From contig USPP01000138.1 of assembly GCA_900556615.1 (NCBI GenBank), forward strand, positions 1 through 5,433: 5,433 bases of DNA. The letters are read 5' to 3'. Within the stretch, counting starts at the first letter, position 1; each line of letters begins with the position of its first letter. The position numbers and the translations under genes are program-made. The notes below the pieces were generated by a model. It was not told where the DNA came from, did no database searches, and worked only from the letters and a program-made list of their open reading frames with translations. Positions 1 to 5,433 of this stretch are shown here, one piece after another. The stretch is from an uncultured Eubacteriales bacterium (GTDB taxonomy: Bacteria > Bacillota > Clostridia > Oscillospirales > CAG-272).

Positions 1-61
1 GCTGTCAAGACGTTAGCCGGTAATTGTGCGGTGTTGCCTTAAAGGTACTCTATAAGAATAC

Positions 62-92
62 TTGCAAAAAATCTGCATATACTTGCTATACG
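62..92 (+). promoter_or_regulatory. Possible weak promoter for the YihY-family gene
   Basis: A TTGCAA box (62-67) and a TATACG box (87-92) with an extended -10 TG (84-85) lie 19 bases apart upstream of the membrane protein gene. The spacing is longer than the usual 17 and both hexamers are imperfect, so this is only a candidate. An 8-base direct repeat, ATACTTGC, occurs at 58-65 and 79-86, a 21-base period that could be a regulator site or chance. Bases 1-57 show no recognisable gene; the short open stretch ending at the TAA at 40-42 is too short to assign as an upstream gene's tail. Confidence 0.25.
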
Positions 93-117
93 CCAACATA
101 ATGAATCGGGGTAAACC

Positions 118-960
118 ATGCAGATCAAGTTCAAAAGTCCTTTTATTAACTTAATCATTCAAGTTGTGCATAAAATTAATGATTGGCTTGAGCGGTGCCG
201 GATAAGGGTATATGCCGCTCAGGCTTCTTTTTTCATTACTATTTCGACGCTTCCTTTTTTGATTTTGCTTCTGACGATGGCAGGAACACTTATGCCGCGG
301 GAGGGAAGTATGATCAAGGAAGCGATACTGGATGTAATACCGGAGGATTTTGCCGGTCTTGCCGAGACGCTTCTTGATGAGGTTTCGGAAAAATCCAATA
401 TGCAGCTTTTGTCGGTGAGTGCGGTGACGCTTTTATGGTCGGCATCGAGAGGGATACGCGGAATCGGAGCGGGTATCAGAAACGTATACGGCGGAAAACG
501 TGACGGAGATATCATTAAATATACCGCAAAAGCGATTATTTATACTCTTTTATGGATGTTAACGGTGATTATGACGCTTGTGATTTGGGTTTTCGGGGAT
601 ACTATTCTATCGCATACGCCGGCGGGAACGGCACACGGTTTTTTACGTTTGCTGAACAGCGGCGCGTTTCTTATCATTCTTACTGCCGTATTCGCGCTTA
701 CCTATAAAGGCTATGCCGGAAGAAAAGTCAAATTCTTTTCTCAGCTGTGGGGGGCGCTGTTTTCTGCTGTTGCCTGGTTTCTCTATTCGCGGTTTTTTGA
801 ATTTTATATTGAAAATTTTGCCGATTATTCTTATATATACGGAAGCTTAACTTCACTGATCATCGTTATGCTCTGGCTTTATTCCTGTATGGAAATTCTT
901 CTGATCGGTGCGGGAATCAATGTATTTGCAGAGGACAAAGTTTACAAAAATAAAGCTTAA
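118..960 (+). CDS. YihY/virulence factor BrkB family membrane protein
   Basis: A 280-aa polytopic membrane protein of the YihY/BrkB (UPF0761) family. Visible family marks are the segment YAAQASFFITISTLPFLIL (residues 32-50), matching the family's AAALAFY-type first membrane helix, the WSASRGIRGIGAGIRNVYG stretch (107-125), and the C-terminal YGSLTSLIIVMLWLY motif (241-255) followed by LLIGAGINVF. About six hydrophobic segments can be seen: roughly 34-57, 96-108, 136-160, 180-197, 207-226 and 242-268. Length is normal for the shorter members of the family. The ATG at 118 is preceded by only a weak CGGGG ribosome binding site (107-111), but it puts the first helix at the expected distance from the start. 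The family's biochemical role is unsettled; some members were once wrongly called ribonuclease BN. The next gene has its own promoter, so the protein is probably unrelated to it. Family assignment is strong; function is unknown. Confidence 0.93.
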   Translation: MQIKFKSPFINLIIQVVHKINDWLERCRIRVYAAQASFFITISTLPFLILLLTMAGTLMPREGSMIKEAILDVIPEDFAGLAETLLDEVSEKSNMQLLSVSAVTLLWSASRGIRGIGAGIRNVYGGKRDGDIIKYTAKAIIYTLLWMLTVIMTLVIWVFGDTILSHTPAGTAHGFLRLLNSGAFLIILTAVFALTYKGYAGRKVKFFSQLWGALFSAVAWFLYSRFFEFYIENFADYSYIYGSLTSLIIVMLWLYSCMEILLIGAGINVFAEDKVYKNKA

Positions 961-993
961 AAATATGCATATTGACGTTTTTTTGCCCAAGCA

Positions 994-1022
994 TTGACAG
1001 AAACAGCTTTATATGATATATT
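994..1022 (+). promoter_or_regulatory. Strong sigma-A-type promoter for the secreted protein gene
   Basis: TTGACA at 994-999 and TATATT at 1017-1022 are separated by exactly 17 bases, a near-consensus vegetative promoter. Transcription would begin near 1029, giving a leader of about 37 bases. The leader opens with a small hairpin, GGGAA/TTCCC (1029-1033 with 1038-1042), which could protect the 5' end of the message. A 12-bp perfect palindrome, AATATGCATATT (962-973), lies 20 bases upstream of the -35 box and could be an operator, though it is AT-rich enough to be chance. Confidence 0.75.
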
Positions 1023-1053
1023 GAAGGCGGGAAAATCTTCCCAAATTAAATAC

Positions 1054-1059
1054 AGGAGG
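1054..1059 (+). promoter_or_regulatory. Ribosome binding site fixing the start at 1066
   Basis: A perfect AGGAGG lies six bases upstream of the ATG at 1066. It decides the start: the reading frame is open further upstream to a TTG at 994, but that codon is part of the -35 box and would not be transcribed from the promoter seen here. Starting at 1066 also leaves a textbook signal peptide at the N-terminus. Confidence 0.9.
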
Positions 1060-1065
1060 TCTGTT

Positions 1066-3630
1066 ATGAAAAACAGAAAACGTTTTCTTTCCCTCATGAT
1101 TTCGCTTGGTATGCTTTTCTCCCTCCTTATTTGCCCGGAACCGGTGTTTGCCGGAAACGGCTTCGACGCTTCTTCGGGCAAGGCGTCTCCGGAGAAATGG
1201 CTGCCGGACATTATCACAGAAGAGGAAGCCGCCGAAAACGGCTATGCTTTCAGGCTCGCGGAGGCAGAGCCGGATTTAAACACCCTGATATTCCGAAACA
1301 CCGATGGGACGAACACAATGAGGATATTTGACCATCCGGTGAAATATCTCGATGAAAACGGCGCGGTAAAAGATATCACGCTTGATATCAGGACGTCGCA
1401 GACCGGCTTTGTTTCGAAGCAAAGCGCAGTGCGGACCGAATTTCCGAAAATGCTGTCGGATGGGATCACGCTTGCATATGATGATATCAGGATCACCTTG
1501 ATCCCTCAGCAGGCAGTTCCGGAAGAGACGGAGAGGAAAACGGAAATCACGGCTTCGCTGTCGTCAGACAAAAGAACGGTGACCTATTCCTGTGGCGAAA
1601 AAACCGCGTTTGAATATTCGCTTACCTATACCGGCTTCAAGGAGGATATCGTTGTCAGCGAATATACGGGACAAACGGAGTACTATTTTCTCCTGAATAC
1701 AAACGGTCTTGTTCTTGAGAAGCTCGACGGTTCTTATTATCTTACCAACGGCAAGGGAGAAATCAAAGCTGTGATCGGGGATATTATTATTTTTACCGCC
1801 GATGAAAGAAACAACGCCTTCGGAAACATGACGCACGAGACGGTCAAGGAAGGCAAGCAGTATATTCTTACGATACATATTGACGGAGATTATCTGAAGG
1901 ATGAAAAGACTGTATATCCGATACGGATCGATCCGACAATAGAGATCAATTATGAAGGAAACGGCGCGGGAGCGATTGAGGATGTAACGCTGAACAGCCT
2001 TGACAGTTCGTCTCCGAATTCCGGTTCATTGTTTGTCGGAAAGCGGGAAACCTACGGAATATCAAGAACGCTGATGCGGTTTCCGGGACTTGATTTGTCG
2101 GTTGTAGGGACGTCGGATCAGATTATCAGCGCAAGGGTGGAGTTACGCGATCTGATGTGCTACAGCACACAGCTGCCGGTAAGCTGTCATACCTTTAAAA
2201 GCACATGGAATATCGGTACGGTAAGGTGGTCAAATACTTCTCCGGATAATTATGTATCGGCGGCTCTTGACAGTAAAACGGTATATTACCGCAATGGGGA
2301 TTCTTCGATAACCGGAAATTACGCAAGATATTCTTTTAATATAACCGGCGCGGTAAAGGCTTGGAAAAACGGAACCTATTCAAAAAGCTGTGGTGTTATC
2401 TTTAAAACGACAAGCGCCGTCGAAACCGGAAGTACAAACATCTCGGTTTGCTTCGCTTCCTATAACAGAAGCTCCAATAAGCCGAGCTTTACGATGGTGT
2501 ACAGTAATCCGTATGCTGCTTCAGCTGATATATCATTATATCAGAACAGTGTGGTAGATACAACGGTAATACCTATCACGAATAATGGAAATACTGTTAA
2601 TGTAGTCTGCGATGTATATGATGATGATAAACTTCAAATGAGAACAAATTGCTATGGATATGCACTTCGAATGTTTTTTTGTGAAGAGTCAGAGAATATA
2701 GGTGAGCCATATAAGTACACGACCACTAATGGTGATCAGGGAATTGCTTATCATTGTTATAAACAACAACCAGGAGAATTTTGGAATAAGACAGACACAT
2801 CGGGAGTAAGTACCTACCAAGGATTATTGACTTCATATGATTATCAAATTAATTCGCCTTATGGAGATGGTCTCACAACACAGTTTGTCATGAATTATAT
2901 CGTTAACGATTTGCAAACTTTAGGGTATAGTGTGTTATCTCAAGAAAAGTATACTTCTGTTAATCTTCCGACAACGACATTTACAAATAAGCGACTTATC
3001 GGACTTGTGGTCAGATCAGACGATTTTCATTTCTATATGCAGAACGAGAACGGAACATGGTCTCATAAACCTGGATTATTGGAAGCAACTACTGCTTGTC
3101 ACGGATGTTCTAACCCCGTTGATGTACTTACAAATGAAAATATATTAGAGCATATTTCGGATGGTTATTCTGATGATTATATTTTCTTCTATGTAAGTAA
3201 GTCACCGACAGTAGATTATTGTCACGGTGACGGTACTGCTTCGATGTGTACTCATACACCTCTTGCACTTGCAGATGTTGCAGGAGAGGATTATGCACAC
3301 GCTAAAGGGATCGCCATAGGCACATCTGGAAGTACAACGTTTAGCGGAATGATGGACTACGGTACAGACAACGATTGTTATGCCTTTGACGCGACGCAGA
3401 CAGAGACATATACAATATATCTAACAACTACAAAGAATAATGGACCGTACAGCCATTCGGTCGGTATGCAGTTGTACACGTCTAACGGTCAGTATCTCGG
3501 AGGAGGCGTCTATAGCGGAAACGGAGCAATAACTGTCTCGCTGACAAAAGGAGAAATCTATTACATACGACTGTATGTTATAAATCCGTATTTCGATCAT
3601 TGGCGCGGATATGTTGTAAATATATATTGA
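1066..3630 (+). CDS. Secreted DNRLRE-type protein with putative cysteine-hydrolase insert and C-terminal PPC-like domain
   Basis: An 854-aa exported protein. Residues 1-29 form a signal peptide (KNRKR, hydrophobic core, VFA before the likely cut at 29/30). Residues 30-280 are a beta-rich region like the N-terminal part of YD-repeat or wall-associated proteins. YPIRIDPTI (284-292) leads into a DNRLRE-like module to about 480, with RTLMRF, ARVELR and VRWSNTSP. Residues 485-712 differ in composition and carry NCYGYAL (528-534), DFHFYMQNENGTWSHKPG (653-670) and a DDYIFFYV end. This resembles uncharacterised papain/CHAP-like domains with a Cys nucleophile and His, so C529 and H655 are the likely pair; this is inference from motifs. 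Residues 737-854 look like a pre-peptidase C-terminal (PPC) domain (DYGTDNDCYAF, TYTIYL, LYTSNGQYL, GEIYYIRLYV). There is no LPXTG anchor or visible membrane tail, so the protein is probably released or held non-covalently. The lipoprotein gene follows at once. Secretion and domain order are well supported; catalysis and substrate are not known. Confidence 0.85.
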   Translation: MKNRKRFLSLMISLGMLFSLLICPEPVFAGNGFDASSGKASPEKWLPDIITEEEAAENGYAFRLAEAEPDLNTLIFRNTDGTNTMRIFDHPVKYLDENGAVKDITLDIRTSQTGFVSKQSAVRTEFPKMLSDGITLAYDDIRITLIPQQAVPEETERKTEITASLSSDKRTVTYSCGEKTAFEYSLTYTGFKEDIVVSEYTGQTEYYFLLNTNGLVLEKLDGSYYLTNGKGEIKAVIGDIIIFTADERNNAFGNMTHETVKEGKQYILTIHIDGDYLKDEKTVYPIRIDPTIEINYEGNGAGAIEDVTLNSLDSSSPNSGSLFVGKRETYGISRTLMRFPGLDLSVVGTSDQIISARVELRDLMCYSTQLPVSCHTFKSTWNIGTVRWSNTSPDNYVSAALDSKTVYYRNGDSSITGNYARYSFNITGAVKAWKNGTYSKSCGVIFKTTSAVETGSTNISVCFASYNRSSNKPSFTMVYSNPYAASADISLYQNSVVDTTVIPITNNGNTVNVVCDVYDDDKLQMRTNCYGYALRMFFCEESENIGEPYKYTTTNGDQGIAYHCYKQQPGEFWNKTDTSGVSTYQGLLTSYDYQINSPYGDGLTTQFVMNYIVNDLQTLGYSVLSQEKYTSVNLPTTTFTNKRLIGLVVRSDDFHFYMQNENGTWSHKPGLLEATTACHGCSNPVDVLTNENILEHISDGYSDDYIFFYVSKSPTVDYCHGDGTASMCTHTPLALADVAGEDYAHAKGIAIGTSGSTTFSGMMDYGTDNDCYAFDATQTETYTIYLTTTKNNGPYSHSVGMQLYTSNGQYLGGGVYSGNGAITVSLTKGEIYYIRLYVINPYFDHWRGYVVNIY
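2520..3320 (+). other. AT-rich module inside the secreted protein gene
   Basis: Base and codon use changes sharply within the gene. Hand counts of G+C per 60 bases are 30 at 1261-1320 and 30 at 2041-2100, but 19 at 2641-2700 and 19 at 2881-2940, then 31 at 3481-3540. The AT-rich stretch corresponds to residues of about 485-750 and contains the whole putative cysteine-hydrolase signature, while the flanking DNRLRE-like and PPC-like parts have the ordinary composition. The boundaries are approximate. This pattern suggests that the central domain was acquired separately. Confidence 0.6.
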
Positions 3631-3636
3631 AGGAGG
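3631..3636 (+). promoter_or_regulatory. Ribosome binding site of the lipoprotein gene
   Basis: AGGAGG starts at the base directly after the TGA (3628-3630) of the secreted protein gene and lies seven bases before the ATG at 3644. With no room for a promoter between the two genes, this supports co-transcription and possibly translational coupling. Confidence 0.9.
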
Positions 3637-3643
3637 AGATAAA

Positions 3644-4390
3644 ATGAAAAAAATTTGTGTGGTAATAATCTTTTTATCAGTAGCATTTACCGTTTGCTTA
3701 TCCTCTTGCATGGATCGGAGAACGGCATTCGAAAACGGAAATGATATACCGGAGATAGAAAATGTTGAGGAAACCAAATCGGGAACAAAGATTCTCGATT
3801 TGGGTAAAGTAGATGTTGAAAAAAGAGAAACGATGACAATAGATGATATAAAGCAGTTGGTTGCGGAAAGCGAAGAGTTGTATAGGGAATATGATGAAAT
3901 AATCCTGTTGAGCGGTGATAAAATTGTTACGGACAAGGCGATGCGTTCCGATGCCGATAGCATGAGTTGCTCTTATGATGAATATCACGGCTATTTGTGC
4001 GATATAAAGAGCATTTTTGTGAGTAGGCTATCGCAATTAACTAATTCAAGTAGTTGGATACATGAGGAACAGTTGGGCATGGAGCATATGATGATGAAAA
4101 ATCTTCCTATATCAACTTCCTTGCTGTATTTAGATTTTGATATCGATAACGAGGAAAATACATTTTTCAAAGATCCTGAATATATGTTTAACTATTATTG
4201 GAATGAGACACGCGAATATGATATCATATGTATGAGTAGCTATATAGGCGAGGAAGACTTCTTTTTGAATATTTATTATTGCTCCAAGGGATCAGGTCAT
4301 GATGGCGAAATAATTTTCCCCACTGCCGAACAGCAGGCGACACTGAACGAGATAAAAACCCGCGAATTTGCGGAAAAACAAGCAAAGTAA
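3644..4390 (+). CDS. Lipoprotein of unknown function, co-transcribed with the secreted protein
   Basis: A 248-aa predicted lipoprotein that I do not recognise. The N-terminus is a short type II signal peptide: KK, a hydrophobic core (residues 4-18), and the lipobox LSSC, with C22 as the lipidated residue. The mature protein would sit on the outer face of the membrane. After an acidic linker (27-60) come a charged predicted helix (TIDDIKQLVAESEELYREYD, 65-84), a mixed segment with C109 and C119, aromatic strands such as LLYLDFDID (160-168) and EEDFFLNIYYC (203-213), and a helical, charged C-terminus. The gene starts 13 bases after the stop of the secreted putative hydrolase and has a perfect AGGAGG site. 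That position and cell location would suit an inhibitor or immunity protein, or a surface partner that binds the secreted protein. This is a hypothesis from context only. No known domain is evident, and a lipoprotein with an unrelated role is equally possible. Confidence 0.85.
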   Translation: MKKICVVIIFLSVAFTVCLSSCMDRRTAFENGNDIPEIENVEETKSGTKILDLGKVDVEKRETMTIDDIKQLVAESEELYREYDEIILLSGDKIVTDKAMRSDADSMSCSYDEYHGYLCDIKSIFVSRLSQLTNSSSWIHEEQLGMEHMMMKNLPISTSLLYLDFDIDNEENTFFKDPEYMFNYYWNETREYDIICMSSYIGEEDFFLNIYYCSKGSGHDGEIIFPTAEQQATLNEIKTREFAEKQAK

Positions 4391-4400
4391 ATTAATATCT

Positions 4401-4430
4401 CCCTCCGCCGTCTTTCCGGGCGGCGGAGGG
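4401..4430 (+). terminator. GC-rich hairpin after the lipoprotein gene
   Basis: A perfect 10-bp inverted repeat, CCCTCCGCCG (4401-4410) with CGGCGGAGGG (4421-4430), can extend inward by a G-U and a C-G pair around a six-base loop. It begins 11 bases after the stop codon, where a terminator is expected. No T-run follows on either side, so it is not a canonical intrinsic terminator. It may act as a weak terminator or as a 3'-end stabiliser for the two-gene message. Confidence 0.5.
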
Positions 4431-4464
4431 GACGTGAAACGACGCGGACATGCTTCCTTGTTCG

Positions 4465-4610
4465 GATGGACTATGGCACAGACAACGATTGTTATGCCTT
4501 TGACGCGACACAGGCAAAGACCTACAATATAATCACGACGTTGAATAAAGTTTATCGTATTTTATTCTGATGTTGATTCAGAAGGGAACCTGATTGACAG
4601 TGTAGACCGT
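4465..4610 (+). pseudogene. Frameshifted remnant of a second PPC-like domain
   Basis: The frame from 4466 encodes MDYGTDNDCYAFDATQ, identical over 16 residues to residues 763-778 of the secreted protein (3352-3399). It continues as AKTYNIITTLNKV and stops at 4568-4570. In the next frame, from about 4560, the sequence reads FYSDVDSEGNLIDSVDR, which looks like the following strand pair of a PPC domain (compare LYTSNGQYL in the intact protein). A single frameshift between about 4545 and 4560 would rejoin the two parts. There is no start region, ribosome binding site or upstream portion, so this is a truncated and broken 3' fragment of a related gene. In the 48-base identical-protein stretch, the three base differences from the intact gene are all synonymous. 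Confidence 0.75.
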
Positions 4611-4637
4611 TTACGAGACTATTTGTCAGTGTACACC
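4596..4637. repeat. Pair of 13-bp near-direct repeats
   Basis: GACAGTGTAGACC (4596-4608) and GTCAGTGTACACC (4625-4637) match at 11 of 13 positions with starts 29 bases apart. Spaced repeats of this general appearance occur at the ends of some insertion sequences, such as IS21-type elements, so this could be a leftover transposon end next to the broken PPC fragment. No transposase gene and no second end are present in the window, and the first copy overlaps the PPC remnant, so the interpretation is weak. Confidence 0.3.
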
Positions 4638-4730
4638 CGGATCAGTTATCCCTCCATTTCTCCCCTCCAGCCGCAGAAGCATCCGAAAGAATCAATCTCA
4701 TACTGAATCAAATATTTTTATAATTGCGCC

Positions 4731-4884
4731 AGAATCTTGAAAATAAGAGTGATTCCGGTAACGGCTGTCCTGAGGCGGCAGTTACCGGAACTTGTCGACA
4801 AGCTGTGCGGACAAAGCGTTTTCAAGTATTTGTTTGTATTTTCAAAATCAAAGGGGAACATCGGTTTTGCGGTGTTCTCTTTTT
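4731..4884 (+). ncRNA. Candidate small structured RNA
   Basis: This gene-free stretch is dense in pairing sequences. CTTGAAAA (4736-4743) is the exact complement of TTTTCAAG (4819-4826) and could close a multi-branched fold. Inside it, TTCCGGTAAC (4753-4762) pairs with GTTACCGGAA (4781-4790); after one G-A mismatch six more pairs close a four-base loop, giving a 38-base hairpin. The perfect palindrome CTTGTCGACAAG (4791-4802) abuts it. An intrinsic terminator ends the stretch. A TATAAT box at 4719-4724 could start a transcript near 4731, but I see no good -35 box. It matches no RNA family I recognise. It could instead be the leader or tail of another transcript, or decayed mobile DNA. Bases 4638-4718 hold nothing I can identify. 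Confidence 0.35.
4851..4884 (+). terminator. Rho-independent terminator upstream of the ymdB-like gene
   Basis: GGGGAACATCG (4853-4863) pairs with CGGTGTTCTCT (4870-4880), using a few G-U pairs, around a six-base loop. A five-base T-run (4880-4884) follows, and AA/TT pairs extend the foot. This is a typical intrinsic terminator. It lies only 14 bases before the next -35 box, separating whatever is transcribed upstream from the ymdB-like gene. Confidence 0.8.
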
Positions 4885-4898
4885 ACGTGGTAAAACGG

Positions 4899-4927
4899 TT
4901 GACATTCAATAAAAATGGCAGTATAAT
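4899..4927 (+). promoter_or_regulatory. Consensus sigma-A promoter for the ymdB-like gene
   Basis: TTGACA (4899-4904) and TATAAT (4922-4927) are both perfect consensus hexamers with the optimal 17-base spacer. Transcription should start near 4934, leaving a leader of about 84 bases to the TTG start at 5018 or about 51 to the alternative ATG at 4985. This implies strong, probably constitutive expression of the downstream gene. Confidence 0.9.
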
Positions 4928-5017
4928 GAGTATGGATTTTTGGAAAATTTTCATGGATCTGCGGACGGATAATTGGTTAAGAAAATGATAAATACGAGCG
5001 TGAAAGGTAATTTTAAG

Positions 5018-5433
5018 TTGAAAAAACAGTATGCAATACTTGCGATTGGAGATATAGTCGGAACCGAATCGACCGACAAGGTTTGCCGTGCTTTAGGCGA
5101 AATAAAGAAGGAATATCATATCGATCTGACGATAGCAAACGGAGAAAACGCTGCATCGGGAAACGGACTTGATAAAAGTACGGCGGCGGTGCTTCTCAGA
5201 AGCGGAATTGATGTTATTACTTCCGGAAACCATATATGGCAAAAAAGAGAGATGCAGGAATATATCGATGAAAATCCCTATATTCTGCGTCCGGCGAATT
5301 ATCCCGACGGGACTCCGGGGAAAGGATTTGTTATACATGACAGCATGGGAACAAGGGTGCTTGTAATGAATCTGCTCGGAACCGTATATATGGAGCCGCT
5401 TGCTTCCCCTTTTGACGCTGCGGAAAAAATACT
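5018..5433 (+). CDS. ymdB: YmdB-family metallophosphoesterase (2',3'-cyclic-nucleotide phosphodiesterase), N-terminal part
   Basis: This is the first 138 codons of a gene cut by the window end; family members are about 260 aa. It belongs to the YmdB/DR1281 metallophosphoesterase family, whose Bacillus subtilis member hydrolyses 2',3'-cyclic nucleotides in the cytoplasm and affects biofilm and motility gene expression. The N-terminal motifs are all present: AILAIGDIVG with D12, ANGENAASG with E43 and N44, and TSGNHIWQKRE with N71 and H72. These sit four residues later than the family's usual D8, E39, N40, N67 and H68. RPANYPDGTPGKG and VMNLLGTVYMEPL also fit. The start is uncertain. TTG at 5018 gives the family-like N-terminus MKKQYAILAIGD and has a weak AAAGG site (5003-5007); an in-frame ATG at 4985 adds 11 residues but lacks a visible ribosome binding site. 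The frame is closed by a TAA at 4970. The remaining metal-binding histidines lie beyond the window. Confidence 0.92.
   Translation, partial: MKKQYAILAIGDIVGTESTDKVCRALGEIKKEYHIDLTIANGENAASGNGLDKSTAAVLLRSGIDVITSGNHIWQKREMQEYIDENPYILRPANYPDGTPGKGFVIHDSMGTRVLVMNLLGTVYMEPLASPFDAAEKI

Noticed and set aside
678..730. Looked for CRISPR arrays, tRNA genes and tandem repeats throughout; none seen
   Set aside because: No regularly spaced repeats or cloverleaf with conserved tRNA bases were found. The only repeated sequences are those listed as features.
961..984. Possible terminator after the YihY-family gene (palindrome 962-973, then T7 at 978-984)
   Set aside because: As RNA the palindrome forms only a four-pair AU stem, too weak for a convincing intrinsic terminator.
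994..1065. N-terminal extension of the secreted protein from the TTG at 994
   Set aside because: That TTG is the first part of the -35 box, and the extension would bury the signal peptide. AGGAGG and ATG at 1066 are the clear start.
3421..3963. 180-aa open frame on the minus strand
   Set aside because: It spans the end of one convincing + strand gene and half of the next, has low-complexity Ser/Ile-rich composition, and shows no recognisable domain. It is a shadow of the real genes.
4737..4988. 83-aa open frame (and an overlapping 62-aa frame from 4724) on the + strand
   Set aside because: Both have poor ribosome binding sites and run through the inverted-repeat cluster and the terminator hairpin. 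The 83-aa frame also covers the consensus promoter, and the 62-aa frame ends inside it. Their proteins resemble nothing known.
5093..5338. 81-aa open frame on the minus strand and a 65-aa + strand frame at 5169-5366
   Set aside because: Both overlap the well-supported ymdB-like reading frame and show no family features.

Overview
The window looks like the chromosome of a low- to mid-GC Gram-positive bacterium, most likely an uncultured gut clostridium. The grounds are near-consensus sigma-A promoters, strong AGGAGG ribosome binding sites, a YmdB-type phosphodiesterase gene, a secreted DNRLRE-type protein and a lipoprotein with a Gram-positive lipobox. The assignment is inferred from style and gene content; no rRNA or other taxonomic marker is present. 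All recognised genes are on the + strand.

Layout. (1) 118-960 encodes a YihY/BrkB-family inner-membrane protein. (2) 994-1065 holds a near-perfect promoter (TTGACA-17-TATATT) and ribosome binding site for a large secreted protein (1066-3630, 854 aa). That protein has a signal peptide, a long beta-rich N-terminal half ending in a DNRLRE-like module, a central AT-rich insert with an NCYGYAL...HFY...WSHKPG signature suggesting a papain/CHAP-like cysteine hydrolase, and a C-terminal PPC-like beta domain. (3) 3644-4390 encodes a 248-aa lipoprotein of unknown function that begins 13 bases after the secreted protein's stop, so the two are probably co-transcribed. A GC-rich hairpin follows. (4) 4431-4984 has no intact gene. 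It holds a frameshifted remnant of a second PPC domain, a pair of 13-bp near-repeats, a cluster of inverted repeats that could fold as a small RNA, an intrinsic terminator and a consensus promoter (TTGACA-17-TATAAT). (5) From 5018 to the window end is the start of a ymdB-type metallophosphoesterase gene, cut off by the window edge.

The most interesting part is the secreted protein, its lipoprotein partner and the downstream fragment. The middle of the secreted protein is clearly more AT-rich than both of its ends. It carries the putative catalytic signature, is followed directly by an unknown lipoprotein gene, and the locus keeps a decayed copy of the protein's own 3' module further downstream. 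This resembles the layout of polymorphic effector/immunity loci with exchanged cassettes, but that reading is inference. No function is proven by the sequence alone.
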